Source: Spirochaetaceae bacterium UBA5556
GTDB lineage: Bacteria > Spirochaetota > Spirochaetia > Treponematales > Rectinemataceae
Length of the DNA stretch: 64,000 nucleotides
NCBI GenBank assembly: GCA_002425765.1
Contig: DIMW01000006.1
Span: forward strand, 1-64,000
Direction of reading: 5' to 3'
Positions within the stretch are counted from its first letter, which is position 1; each line of letters starts with the position of its first letter. Positions 39,929 to 49,132 of the stretch are shown here, piece after piece. A model generated the notes under the pieces. That model saw nothing but the letters and a program-made list of their open reading frames with translations. It had not been told where the DNA came from and made no database searches. Made by a program: the position numbers and the translations under genes.

Positions 39929-41305
39929 ATGAACCTAATGTCCCTACATCAATCGACCGAACAGCGTCGTGATTTCATTTTAAACGGTCCGACTTCGCGT
40001 ACATTGGTATTCCTTGCCGCGCCAACACTCATGCTGGGCATAATCCAGGCCCTCATGCCGCTTATGGACGGGCTCTTCATCAACAACATCGCGGGCACTC
40101 TTGTCGCCAGTTCAGTCACCTTCAGCGAGCCGGTGATCAATATGGCCATGGCGCTCGCACAAGGGCTGAGCGTCGCTGCCATGGCAATCATAGGACAGCT
40201 GAACGGACATGGAAGTTTCGAAGAATCCAAGCGTACTTCGACACAGATAGTGGTGATGGGGTCAATCCTGGGATGCCTCTCCGCTCCTCTCTTGGTACTG
40301 GCTGCCGCCATTATTTCCTCGAGAGTCAATCCGCAGATTTCGCGCAATATATTTCTATACCTCTCGCTGTATTCGCTCGTTCTGCCTTTTTCCTTCCTGG
40401 AGTCCATCTACAATGGCATAAAGAATGCCAACGGCAAGCCGGAAGCGCCTTTCGTCCGCATGATACTCATGTTTATACTGAAGGTCATCTTCAACTTCGC
40501 ATTTATTTACACGCTGCGGATGGGTATTATCGGCTGCGTTCTGTCGTCGCTCGCGGCAAACATCCTGATCACCGTGTGGATGTTCTGGGAACTCTTCCTG
40601 CAGAAAGGCTCCGATCGGCTCGAACTGAGGGGGTTCAAGTTCGATCCTACCGCCGCCAAGCAACTCTTTCACATCGGCGCCCCGGCGATGGCGAACAGCT
40701 TCATTCTGAATCTCGGCTTTTTCCTCATCAACACCGAAGTCGAGAAATATGGGCCCGTGATTCTCAACGGGCAGGGAATCGCAAACAACATAACGCAGGT
40801 CGCGTTCATCCTTCCCGGCGCCTTCAGTTCGGCCGTCACGACCATGGTGAGCATGAACATCGGCGCGGGGAATCCGGACAAGGCCAAAACTTCCATGATA
40901 AGCGGCACGATACTCAGCGCCGCCACCGCCGCGGTCATCATCGCGCTCATCGTTCCCCTGTCGCCGCACCTGACGATTCTGTTCACGAGGCGGCCCGACG
41001 TTCTCGAAGTCGCGAACAACGCGCTGCACATCTATACGTATTCGGTCATCGGCTTCGGGATAACGATCACGATTCAGGGCGCCTTCATCGGCCTGGGGCG
41101 CACCAAGATCCCCCTCGTCCTCGGCGTTCTGCGCATCTGGTTCCTGCGTTATCTGTTCATACTCTTCACCGAAAAATACCTTCAATATTACGCGGTGTTC
41201 TGGGGCAACCTCTTTTCGAACTATATGGCCTCGCTCATCGCGATATTCCTCATTTCGAGGACAAAATGGGCCTCGGCGATCAGACAGCCGAAGAGAACTC
41301 AGTGA
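39929..41305 (+). CDS. MATE-family efflux protein
   Basis: A 458-residue multidrug-and-toxin-extrusion transporter with about 12 hydrophobic segments in two homologous halves: GPTSRTLVFLAAPTLMLGII, PLMDGLFINNIAG at the start and GAPAMANSFILNLGFFLINTEVEKYG, ANNITQVAFILPGAFSSAVTTMVSMNIGAG in the second half. These are the MATE motifs. It exports cationic or organic compounds in exchange for Na+ or H+. No strong ribosome site is visible before either ATG (39929 or 39938). It is convergent with the MtlD-family gene, overlapping its 3' end by 26 bp. Confidence 0.9.
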   Translation: MNLMSLHQSTEQRRDFILNGPTSRTLVFLAAPTLMLGIIQALMPLMDGLFINNIAGTLVASSVTFSEPVINMAMALAQGLSVAAMAIIGQLNGHGSFEESKRTSTQIVVMGSILGCLSAPLLVLAAAIISSRVNPQISRNIFLYLSLYSLVLPFSFLESIYNGIKNANGKPEAPFVRMILMFILKVIFNFAFIYTLRMGIIGCVLSSLAANILITVWMFWELFLQKGSDRLELRGFKFDPTAAKQLFHIGAPAMANSFILNLGFFLINTEVEKYGPVILNGQGIANNITQVAFILPGAFSSAVTTMVSMNIGAGNPDKAKTSMISGTILSAATAAVIIALIVPLSPHLTILFTRRPDVLEVANNALHIYTYSVIGFGITITIQGAFIGLGRTKIPLVLGVLRIWFLRYLFILFTEKYLQYYAVFWGNLFSNYMASLIAIFLISRTKWASAIRQPKRTQ

Positions 41306-42263
41306 TGGCACGCCAGACCTCGCGTGCGCACGGCTCTTCCGCCGAAAGGCCGCACACGTCGCGTAGGATGCCGGGAAGTCCCTTGGGCAGCTCGCGGGCG
41401 ACAAACTCCGCGTCGCGCGGGTAGCGTCTGCCTTCTTCATCGGTGGCCCGGAAGCCGATCGCCGCGCGTACGGCAGCGGCTATGGTGTCGAAGGGAAGAC
41501 CGTGACGCGCGGCGACTGCCGGCAGCTCGAGCGCCTGCCAGATGCATCGGGATTCCGGCGACTGGCTGTAGCCAAAGTAGGCGGCGGCCGCGTGTCCCAG
41601 GTTGTGGATGAAGAGTTTGCGGTCGACATAGGCCCTGATGTCGCCGACGGCATTGAGCGTCGGAATGCGTGGCAGGGGTCCCTTGAAGCCGTATCTGTCG
41701 ACAATGAGCTCGTCATACGCCTCGGCGAAGATGAGAAGGGGATCGCCGGCGAGGTCTTCCGCGCGCATGAGCGGCACCATCTTGCCGATCGATGTCTCCA
41801 CGAAGCCGACATGCTCATCGAGAGGAAAGCCCTGCGGCAGGCGGGATTTGAGCGCCTCCCTGAAGTAGCGGGCGCCGTCGCGGATATTCTCGGCGATGAT
41901 GATGTCGAGGGGCCGGTCCGGAAAGCGGCCGGCGCGGAGCGCGACGCCCTGCGCGAGCGTGGGGATGATGTCCGGGAGCGCGCCGAGGCCGACGCTCGTC
42001 GCGACGTAATCGGCCGTGGCGACCGCCTCGGCGGCCGACGCGGTGTCGCGCCCGTCGATCGCGTGCACTCCCTGGACGGCGAGCTCTTCGTCCGGCGCGC
42101 CGTTCCTCTTTATGACGATCCGGTATTCCCGCCTCTCGTTGAGCGCCTCGACGAGAGGCGTCGAGATATCGACAAAGACGACCTCGTAGCCGTTCCGCGC
42201 GAAGAGTTGGCCGATGAAAGAGCGGCCGATATTGCCGGCGCCGAACTGTATAAGGGTTTGCAC
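41280..42263 (-). CDS. MtlD-family polyol dehydrogenase, shortened
   Basis: A 327-residue relative of the protein at 17764-18969 and of mannitol-1-phosphate 5-dehydrogenase. The Rossmann motif FGAGNIGRSFIG and the catalytic segment YVDRKLFIHNLGHAAAAYFG are intact. After IWQALELPAV the sequence goes to AARHGLPFDTIAAA, while the full-length paralogue has about 70 more residues here, including the conserved DTIERVGRD-x-RKL-x-DRL block. This looks like an in-frame deletion in the C-terminal helical domain. It may be a variant or non-functional. It is the last gene of the operon, directly after the PfkB kinase (stop to ATG, no gap). Confidence 0.75.
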   Translation of the reverse strand: MQTLIQFGAGNIGRSFIGQLFARNGYEVVFVDISTPLVEALNERREYRIVIKRNGAPDEELAVQGVHAIDGRDTASAAEAVATADYVATSVGLGALPDIIPTLAQGVALRAGRFPDRPLDIIIAENIRDGARYFREALKSRLPQGFPLDEHVGFVETSIGKMVPLMRAEDLAGDPLLIFAEAYDELIVDRYGFKGPLPRIPTLNAVGDIRAYVDRKLFIHNLGHAAAAYFGYSQSPESRCIWQALELPAVAARHGLPFDTIAAAVRAAIGFRATDEEGRRYPRDAEFVARELPKGLPGILRDVCGLSAEEPCAREVWRAITEFSSAV

Positions 42264-43535
42264 TCAGCCGCCCGCCAAAAGCTGTTGGCGATAAAGGCCG
42301 TACAGGGCCTCGATTTCCCGGCGCTTCTCACCCGGCGCCTCTTCCAGATAGGTGCCACCGAGGTAGAAGCATGAGAAACCGCCGGAGACCACGGCCATCG
42401 AGCAGGCATCGATGATGTCGAAGGCGCCCCGTTTCTGCCCCGCCTCGAGCTGGAGCGCGATTGAGGCCAAGAGGCCGCCCACAAAGTTGTCGCCGCAGCC
42501 GGTCGTGTCGCCCTTGGGCCTCGTGGGACTTTCGAGCGCGCGGCGGACTTCCGCCGAAACCGGCAAGGCTCCCTTCTCCACCGGCGCGAAAAGACTCCCG
42601 TCGGAATAAAAACGGATATCCCGCCCGCCGTCCGTGATGATCGCCGAGCCAGCCCCGCGGGAACGGAAAAACTCGAGCGCCGCGTCGATACTTTGGACGC
42701 CGCTCAGCTTGAGCGCCTCCTCCCTGTCGGCGACGAGCACGTCGATGTAGGGGTACGCCTCACCGTGCGCCCCCAGAGGCCATCGGCCCCCGCGCACACC
42801 GGCCAGCACAGGAGCAGCGCCTGCCCCGCCGGCGGCGAGAACAGAAGCCGCACGCTCTCCTCCGGCAGCCCTCTTCGCCTCGCTCCGGAAATCGTACACC
42901 GTGTTGACCACGACGACGGAGCCGCCCAGGCGCGCGCGCCTGCACAGAGTGTCGAGGCCGTCGTGTATCCGCGGCACGAGCGCGGTCCCGCCGAAGGCGA
43001 CGATACCGGCATCGAAGAAGCTGTCCGGCAGATGACCCGGCGCGAACAGATCGGCCACGCCCAGCTCGTTCACGAAGGTGCGCTCCCCGTGGCCGTGATC
43101 GTAGGTGGGGTCCGAAAACACCCGCGTAAAGGGCGTATGTCCCTCGAAAACAAGATATCCCGAAACATCGAGCGGCGTGCGCGACACGATGCCCATAATC
43201 GCCGAGGCCCCCGCGTCGTTCCCTCGAGCCCCGAAAAACCCGACCCGAACCTGCCGCCCCTCGAGCATCTGGGCCGCGTGGATGAGCGAAACAATGGAAG
43301 GACCGCCGAGGTTCGCCCTGTCGGGCTCCTTCCCTCCGCCGAGCGCCATAAGGATCGTCTCAAAAGGTTCGCCCGCAAAGCGCTCCAGGTCTTCGACAAA
43401 CACGAGCTTGCCCGGCTCGAGACCCCCGTCACCGCCGCAGCGCGACCTGTAGCGCAGAAAGCCTTCCGAATCGAGCCGGACGTCGGCGTAGAGATAGTCC
43501 ACGAGCGCGCAGCCCGTGCCTGAAATCGTCAGCAT
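42264..43535 (-). CDS. PfkB-family carbohydrate kinase
   Basis: A 423-residue ribokinase-like kinase. The second PfkB signature is DTTGCGDNFVGGLLAS, containing the catalytic Asp and anion hole; earlier segments are GGPSIVSLIHAAQML and VGFFGARGNDAGAS. It is longer than most PfkB kinases (about 300-330), owing to a low-complexity insert (AGGERAASVLAAGGAGAAPV) and an extended N-terminal part. It would phosphorylate the imported sugar or polyol. The ATG overlaps the response regulator stop by 7 bp, and its stop abuts the MtlD-type gene. Confidence 0.85.
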   Translation of the reverse strand: MLTISGTGCALVDYLYADVRLDSEGFLRYRSRCGGDGGLEPGKLVFVEDLERFAGEPFETILMALGGGKEPDRANLGGPSIVSLIHAAQMLEGRQVRVGFFGARGNDAGASAIMGIVSRTPLDVSGYLVFEGHTPFTRVFSDPTYDHGHGERTFVNELGVADLFAPGHLPDSFFDAGIVAFGGTALVPRIHDGLDTLCRRARLGGSVVVVNTVYDFRSEAKRAAGGERAASVLAAGGAGAAPVLAGVRGGRWPLGAHGEAYPYIDVLVADREEALKLSGVQSIDAALEFFRSRGAGSAIITDGGRDIRFYSDGSLFAPVEKGALPVSAEVRRALESPTRPKGDTTGCGDNFVGGLLASIALQLEAGQKRGAFDIIDACSMAVVSGGFSCFYLGGTYLEEAPGEKRREIEALYGLYRQQLLAGG

Positions 43536-45133
43536 GGGCCGCCCCCGGAACTATCGCGCGCGCTATCGCGCGAGTCCTCGGCCGAAGCGCGCGCCCTTGA
43601 ACCCGGAGTTCCGATCGAGTAGCGGCGGATTTTTTCGGCGAGCGTCTTGCGCGTAATGCCGAGGGCGCGCGCCGTCTGGCTCTTGTTGCCCTTGGCGAGG
43701 GCCAGGGCCGACTCGATGCGCTGCCGCTCGTAGAACGCGGCTGCGGCTTCGGCGACATCCTTGAGGGAGGCGTAGTCTTCGGGCCGGAACCCGGTGGCGT
43801 GGACAGCGGCGGAAGCGGAAATGGCAGAAACAGGCCCGGCCGGGCGGTCCTGCCCCAGGCATGGAGCTACCGGATATTGCGCCGCGAGCGCGGGCGTACC
43901 GGCCGCCGCCCGCCCCTCGCCGCGAGTATCCTCCGACTCCTCCCCTCTCTCTCCATTTTCGGAGCCCGCCAGCACCGTATCGTTTTCGATTCTGCTTCCG
44001 GTGCACAGGAGCACCGCCTGATGGATCACATTCTGAAGTTCGCGGATGTTGCCCGGCCACTCGTACGAGAGCCAGCGCCGCATCACGGCGGGGCTTATAC
44101 CGTCTATGCGCTTGTGGTAGCGCTCGGCGTACAGATCGATGAAAAATTCTGCCAAATAAGGAATGTCCTGCGCGCGCTGGCGCAGCGGCGGAAGATTGAC
44201 TTCCACCGTCGCGATCCGGTAATAGAGGTCGCTCCGGAACTTTCCCGTACGGATGAGCTCGTGGATGTCGTGGTTCGTCGCGGCGACGATCCGTATGTCC
44301 ACGCTGATGCGTTTCGTCCCCCCCACGCGCTCGAAGGAGTTCTCTTCGAGCACGCGCAGGAGCTTCGCCTGGATCGCCGGCGACATGTCGCCGATCTCGT
44401 CGAGAAAAAGCGTCCCGCCGTGCGCGAGCTCGAACTTGCCGGTCTTTCGCTCGATCGCGCCCGTAAAGGCCCCCTTCTCGTGCCCGAAGAGCTCGCTCAA
44501 AAGAAGATCCTCGGAGAGCGCCGCGCAGTTGATGCTCACAAAGGGCCCCGCGCTCCGGTTGCCCGTAAAGTGGATGTAGCGCGCGAACACTTCCTTGCCG
44601 ACACCGCTCTCGCCCGTGATGAGGATCGAGGCGGAGCTGTCCTTGACGCTGTCGAGCCGCGCGATGATGTCGAGAATCGCCGGTGTCTTTGTGATGATCT
44701 GCCGCTGGTATTCTTTCTGATAGAGTTCCTTCTTGAGGTAGCGGTTGTCGCGCCTGAGCTGGACGACCTCGAGATTGCGGCGGACGAGGGCGAGCAGCGC
44801 CTCGTTGTCGACGGGTTTCAGGATATAGTCCGAGGCACCGCGCTTCATCGCCTCGATCGCGGATTCGATGCTTCCATAACCAGTGATGATGATGACCGGC
44901 GCGTCGCCATCCTCGCCTTTTAGCCGCGCCAGCAAGTCGAGGCCGCCCACCGACCCTTTGAGGCGCAGGTCCAGAATGGCTATGTCGATTTTCCTGCTCT
45001 TGAAAATCGCTTCGGCACGCACCGCGTCCTCGGCGCTCTCGACCGAGTAGCCCTCTCTCTCGAAGAAGCGCGAGAGGCCGTGCCGGATGCCCTCTTCGTC
45101 ATCCACGATCAGAATGGTCGTCGTTTTCATCAT
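43529..45133 (-). CDS. NtrC-type sigma-54-dependent response regulator
   Basis: A 534-residue response regulator. Residues 1-120 are a receiver domain with DD at 11-12, the phospho-acceptor D55 (IAILDLRLKG) and K107. The AAA+ domain has Walker A GESGVGKE (174-181), GAFTGA (221-226) and Walker B TLFLDEIGDMS. A low-complexity linker follows, then a Fis-type helix-turn-helix (SQTARALGITRKTLAEKIRRY). It should activate sigma-54 promoters when phosphorylated by the kinase of 45137-47284, its operon neighbour. A -24/-12 promoter lies ahead of the ABC operon at 51426-51443, its likely target. Confidence 0.93.
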   Translation of the reverse strand: MMKTTTILIVDDEEGIRHGLSRFFEREGYSVESAEDAVRAEAIFKSRKIDIAILDLRLKGSVGGLDLLARLKGEDGDAPVIIITGYGSIESAIEAMKRGASDYILKPVDNEALLALVRRNLEVVQLRRDNRYLKKELYQKEYQRQIITKTPAILDIIARLDSVKDSSASILITGESGVGKEVFARYIHFTGNRSAGPFVSINCAALSEDLLLSELFGHEKGAFTGAIERKTGKFELAHGGTLFLDEIGDMSPAIQAKLLRVLEENSFERVGGTKRISVDIRIVAATNHDIHELIRTGKFRSDLYYRIATVEVNLPPLRQRAQDIPYLAEFFIDLYAERYHKRIDGISPAVMRRWLSYEWPGNIRELQNVIHQAVLLCTGSRIENDTVLAGSENGERGEESEDTRGEGRAAAGTPALAAQYPVAPCLGQDRPAGPVSAISASAAVHATGFRPEDYASLKDVAEAAAAFYERQRIESALALAKGNKSQTARALGITRKTLAEKIRRYSIGTPGSRARASAEDSRDSARDSSGGGPC

Positions 45134-45136
45134 CGC

Positions 45137-47284
45137 TCACGTCCCGGGCTGGGCGACGGGCAGACTGATCCTCACGACCGTGCCCCGGCCCTCTTCGCTC
45201 TCCACTTCGATGCGCCCTCTGAATTTCGATACGAGCCCGTAGACCACCGAGAGCCCCAGGCCGCTGTTCCCTTCGTCGCGCTTGGTCGAAAAGAAGGGAT
45301 CGAATATTCTTGGAAGAAGTTCTTTCGGAATGCCCCTGCCGGTATCGCTGACTCTGCATTGTACCATGGATTCCGAGGCCAAGAACTCGGTTTCTATCCG
45401 AATGGCGCCGGCAGGGCCGATAGCCTCAAGAGAATTCTTTACAAGATTGAGAATTATCTGCTTGCATTCATCCTCGCCTATCGCCGCCGGCGGAAGCTCG
45501 GGGCTCAGGCGGACGGCGACGGACACGCCGCTCCCCTGCTTCAGCGAGTAGTCGACGAGCTGCAGAGTCTTCTGGATGCAGGCGTTGATGTCGTTGCAGG
45601 GGTTCTCGGCGGGCGACGAGGAGGAGAACTCGAGGAGGTTGCGCACGATGCGCGCGATGCGCTTCGTCTCCTGCTCGACGAGCCTGAGGTCGTCGAGCCT
45701 GTCGAGCTCCTTCTCGGTCTTGATGAGGTTCTGGACGTTAGTCAGAATCGAGCTCAGGGGATTGTTGATCTCATGGGCGACGCCCGCAGAGAGCATACTG
45801 ATGCTCGCGAGCTTCTCGGCCTGGCGCATCTTCTCCTCGTAGGCGATCTTCGCCGTGACGTCCTCGATCACCATGATGCAGTGGATCGACGTACTCGCGG
45901 TTTCGTGCTCGAGCAGGGGATAGAATTTGATCTCAAAAGAATCGCCCGAAGAGGCGCGCCGCACCTGGGTGTCGGAGGCCCTGCCCCCCGAAATGATGGC
46001 GCGGATGCTCGCGTGGACGGGTTCGTCGAAGAGGGCGAGCGAGAGCTCGTCGATGTTGCGCCCGAGCACCATTCTCTCGGTCTGGCCGCAGTATTCCAGA
46101 AACGCGCGGTTAGCCTTCTCCACGGAGAACACCGCATTGATGACGAGTATCTTTTCCTGGATCGAGTTGAATATCTTGTCGTTGTATTCCTTGATGCGCG
46201 TGATCTCCTGGATGTGCGAGGAGAGTGCCCTCTTGTCCTCCTCGATCTGGGCGGACATGTCGTTGAAGCCATGAAAGAGGTCGGCGATCTCCCCCGTCTT
46301 CGGCGCGCTCACCACGACGGGCCTGTCGCCGCTCTTCAGGCGGATCATCGCGTTTCTGAGCTGCCGGATGGGATCGGCCACGGCCTTGCTCAGGCCGGCG
46401 CTCAGAAGAATCGTGAAGATCGCCACCAGGAGCGACACGAGGAGGATCGAGCGGTTGATGAAATTGACGCGGGCTTTGTAGTCCGCGAGAGAAAGAAAAG
46501 TGCAGATATAGAGCGTGGCGTCGGCGCTCCGTCCACCCTCCGCGAGCCGGGCGACGCCCGACTGCTGAACGACGATGGAATAGGGCACTCCGTCTTCTTC
46601 CAGTTCTTTGACCACGGTATAGGAGGTGTTGAAGGTTTTCCCGCGCATCCACTCCGAGAAAGCCGTGCCCGCGAGGGAGCCCACGACAAAATGATTGTTG
46701 AGCGAAACGAGCGTCTTTACCCGCTGGTTGAAGCTGAGCTGGCGCATGAGCGTCTCGTCGACGCGCTTGGCGATGAAGATGTCGAGGTGGCGGCCGTCGC
46801 CGGCGGTGACGCGCACCGCGCCCGTGAAGTAGAGGATGCCGTCCGAGAGCAGCATTTCCACATAGGGGTGGAGGCGGTCGATACTGAAGTCCTGAGCCCG
46901 GGGCGCGGGAACGGGTTTCTCGGTGAGGGGGCGCACCGCGGTGAAGGACGACCAGCCACTCTTTACGATGAGAAATTCACAGCCCGCCTGGGCGGCGGAC
47001 ATCTTCAGCGCCGACTCGAGCGTCTCGTCGGGCGCGACGTGGCGCTGCGACGCGATCATGTCCTTGAGCTGCCCGGATTTGCCGAAGTCTACGATCGTGC
47101 CCCACAGCACGCGCTTCCACGCGTTGAAGTTGTCGTAGACACTGAGGGCTTCGGCCTTGAGCTCTTTTCTGCTGTCCTCTTCCTGGCTCCTGGAAACGCT
47201 CCCCGATACCAGAAGGATGACAATGAGAGCCTGAAGCACGATGACCGAGATAAAAGAGTTGAAGGTTCTGGCGAATAATCTCAT
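45137..47284 (-). CDS. Membrane sensor histidine kinase
   Basis: A 715-residue sensor kinase. A transmembrane helix (SVIVLQALIVILLVSGSV) begins it, then an extracytoplasmic sensor domain of about 240 residues, a second helix (SILLVSLLVAIFTILLSAG), a HAMP domain (ADPIRQLRNAMIRLKSGD), a PAS domain, HisKA with AGVAHEINNPLSSI (His acceptor), and a HATPase domain with NLVKNSLEA, VSDTGRGIP and NSGLGLSVVYGLVSKF. It phosphorylates the response regulator that follows (3 bp gap). Its ATG overlaps the ATPase stop by 4 bp, so it is translated with the transporter; it probably senses the sugar directly or via the binding protein. Confidence 0.93.
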   Translation of the reverse strand: MRLFARTFNSFISVIVLQALIVILLVSGSVSRSQEEDSRKELKAEALSVYDNFNAWKRVLWGTIVDFGKSGQLKDMIASQRHVAPDETLESALKMSAAQAGCEFLIVKSGWSSFTAVRPLTEKPVPAPRAQDFSIDRLHPYVEMLLSDGILYFTGAVRVTAGDGRHLDIFIAKRVDETLMRQLSFNQRVKTLVSLNNHFVVGSLAGTAFSEWMRGKTFNTSYTVVKELEEDGVPYSIVVQQSGVARLAEGGRSADATLYICTFLSLADYKARVNFINRSILLVSLLVAIFTILLSAGLSKAVADPIRQLRNAMIRLKSGDRPVVVSAPKTGEIADLFHGFNDMSAQIEEDKRALSSHIQEITRIKEYNDKIFNSIQEKILVINAVFSVEKANRAFLEYCGQTERMVLGRNIDELSLALFDEPVHASIRAIISGGRASDTQVRRASSGDSFEIKFYPLLEHETASTSIHCIMVIEDVTAKIAYEEKMRQAEKLASISMLSAGVAHEINNPLSSILTNVQNLIKTEKELDRLDDLRLVEQETKRIARIVRNLLEFSSSSPAENPCNDINACIQKTLQLVDYSLKQGSGVSVAVRLSPELPPAAIGEDECKQIILNLVKNSLEAIGPAGAIRIETEFLASESMVQCRVSDTGRGIPKELLPRIFDPFFSTKRDEGNSGLGLSVVYGLVSKFRGRIEVESEEGRGTVVRISLPVAQPGT

Positions 47285-48042
47285 TGCGATCTTTTTTCGA
47301 CCGACTCGGCCCCCACGATGAGGCTGACGATCTCTTCGCTCGTCGTGTCCCTGACCAGGCGTTCGCCGGCCTTGATCCCGCGCCTCATGACGATGATTCT
47401 GTCGGCCACCGAAAATACATCATACATCTGGTGACTGATGATGATAATCGCGATTCCCTGCTTCCGCAGGGAGCTCACGAGTTCGAGCACCTTCTTCTGC
47501 TCGGCGATGCCGAGCGCCGCCGTGGGCTCGTCCATGATGAGCACTTTGGCGTTCCAGTAGATCGAGCGCGAGATCGCGACGGCCTGGCGCTGGCCTCCGG
47601 ACAGGTTCCGGATGTTCGACTTCAGCGAGGGTATCTGGATGTCGAGCCTGTCCAGCACCTTGCGCGACTCGCGCGTCATGTGCTCCTGATTCACCACGGG
47701 AACCAGGCCGAAGGCCTTCTTCGTGCTCTCCCGGCCAAGGAATATGTTCGAGGGAACATCCATGTTCTCGGCGAGGGCGAGGTCCTGGTATATGGTCTCG
47801 ATCCCGTGATTGATCGCGTCTATCGGCGAATCGATGTGGATCTTTTCGCCGTTCAGGAATATCTCGCCCACGTCGGGCTTGTGGACGCCCGAAATTATCT
47901 TTATGAGGGTCGATTTGCCGGCCCCGTTGTCGCCGACGAGGGCCACGACCTCGCCCTCGTCCACGTAAAAACTGACGTCGTCGACCGCGGTGAGGCCGCC
48001 GAATCGCTTCGTGATATTCTTCGCTTCCAAAAGATGTGCCAT
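47281..48042 (-). CDS. Sugar ABC transporter ATPase (single NBD)
   Basis: A 253-residue ATPase of the FrcA/ribose-type ABC importers, with one nucleotide-binding domain: Walker A GDNGAGKST, signature LSGGQRQ, Walker B VLIMDEP. Single-domain ATPases of this group pair as homodimers with two permease subunits, which the next two genes supply. The start at ATG 48042 has AGGAGG upstream. It follows permease 1 by 17 bp and overlaps the sensor kinase ATG by 4 bp. Confidence 0.92.
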   Translation of the reverse strand: MAHLLEAKNITKRFGGLTAVDDVSFYVDEGEVVALVGDNGAGKSTLIKIISGVHKPDVGEIFLNGEKIHIDSPIDAINHGIETIYQDLALAENMDVPSNIFLGRESTKKAFGLVPVVNQEHMTRESRKVLDRLDIQIPSLKSNIRNLSGGQRQAVAISRSIYWNAKVLIMDEPTAALGIAEQKKVLELVSSLRKQGIAIIIISHQMYDVFSVADRIIVMRRGIKAGERLVRDTTSEEIVSLIVGAESVEKRSQ

Positions 48043-48059
48043 AGTTCCTCCTGCCACGG

Positions 48060-49118
48060 TCACCGGTTCCTGTTGGGGAATATCTGATCGATTATCACCG
48101 CCAGGATCAAAATGGCGCCGACCAGAATATAGGTCATGAAGGTCTGCATGCCGATGATGCGCAGCCCCGTCTCGAGAATCGCGATGACCAGCGCCCCCAG
48201 AATGGTCCGCCCCACGGTTCCCGAGCCGCCCGCCATGCTCGCGCCTCCGATGACGACCGCGGCGATCGCCTCCAGGAGCATGTTCGCGCCGGCGTCCGGC
48301 TTGCCGGTTATGTATTTCATCACATAGCTTATACCCGCCAGCGAGGCGAAGAGCGACGATATGACGTAGGCCTTTATCAGGTCGCGCTTCACGTTGATGC
48401 CCGAGCGGATCGCCGCGTCGATGTTCCCGCCGATCGCGTAGAGGTGCCGCCCGAACTTCATCCTGCCGAGGATGAAGGCGAATATGAGGATGAAGAAAAA
48501 GGCGAAGACCACCATGTTGGGCAGTATCGCGATCACCGTCTGACCGCGGGCCACCTGGGGCCTCGCGAAAAAGCTGAGCGCGCCGTTCGGGGCTCTATAG
48601 AGGAAGGAACCATTGCCTATCATGCCCGCCAGCGACGGCAGATTCTTCGTGGGAATTCCCTGGGTCATCAGCTCCGAGATGCCGTGGGTCACGCCGAGCA
48701 TCGAGAAGGTCGCGATGAACGCCGGCACGCGCAGGTACGCGACGAGCCAGCCGTTCACGAGGCCCGGCAGAAGGCCGATGACCATCGTCGCGACGCTGCC
48801 CGCCAGAATGCTGGCGAGCGGCGGCAGCCCGAGCCCCGCGAACATCACGATGAGCTTCGAGGCCACCACCGTCGAAAAGCCCATGACAAAGCCGACCGAA
48901 AGGTCTATGCCTCCCGTGATGATGACGAAGAGTTCGGCGATGCCCAGCAGGAACACTTCGGTGCCGTTGAAGAAAATCAGCTGCGCGGTATCGACGCTGA
49001 AGAAAGCCCGCGCCGAAAGCGAAAAAATCAGCACGAGGAGGAAAATGAATATCCCTATCCAGTTCCGCCCAAGTCTTTCCTGGAGGGAGGATTTCTGATT
49101 CACGGTATCAGTGCTCAT
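48060..49118 (-). CDS. Sugar ABC transporter permease 1
   Basis: A 352-residue membrane permease of the RbsC/BPD_transp_2 family with about ten hydrophobic segments and the GGIDLSVGFVMGFS loop. EVFLLGIAELFVIITGG and VVIGGASMAGGSGTVG are family motifs. It probably forms a heterodimeric channel with permease 2. GAGGAGG lies before the ATG. It is 15 bp from permease 2 and 17 bp before the ATPase, within the same operon. Confidence 0.92.
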   Translation of the reverse strand: MSTDTVNQKSSLQERLGRNWIGIFIFLLVLIFSLSARAFFSVDTAQLIFFNGTEVFLLGIAELFVIITGGIDLSVGFVMGFSTVVASKLIVMFAGLGLPPLASILAGSVATMVIGLLPGLVNGWLVAYLRVPAFIATFSMLGVTHGISELMTQGIPTKNLPSLAGMIGNGSFLYRAPNGALSFFARPQVARGQTVIAILPNMVVFAFFFILIFAFILGRMKFGRHLYAIGGNIDAAIRSGINVKRDLIKAYVISSLFASLAGISYVMKYITGKPDAGANMLLEAIAAVVIGGASMAGGSGTVGRTILGALVIAILETGLRIIGMQTFMTYILVGAILILAVIIDQIFPNRNR

Positions 49119-49132
49119 GTCCGGCCTCCTCT

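Noticed and set aside
40273..41424. Long ORFs on both strands overlapping the MATE gene
   Set aside because: Only the 39929-41305 frame shows membrane helices and MATE motifs; the others are low-complexity shadows.
45080..47278. A 732-residue plus-strand ORF opposite the sensor kinase
   Set aside because: The minus-strand frame has full histidine-kinase motifs; the plus frame is a GC-rich shadow with Arg/Asp/His-heavy composition and no domain.
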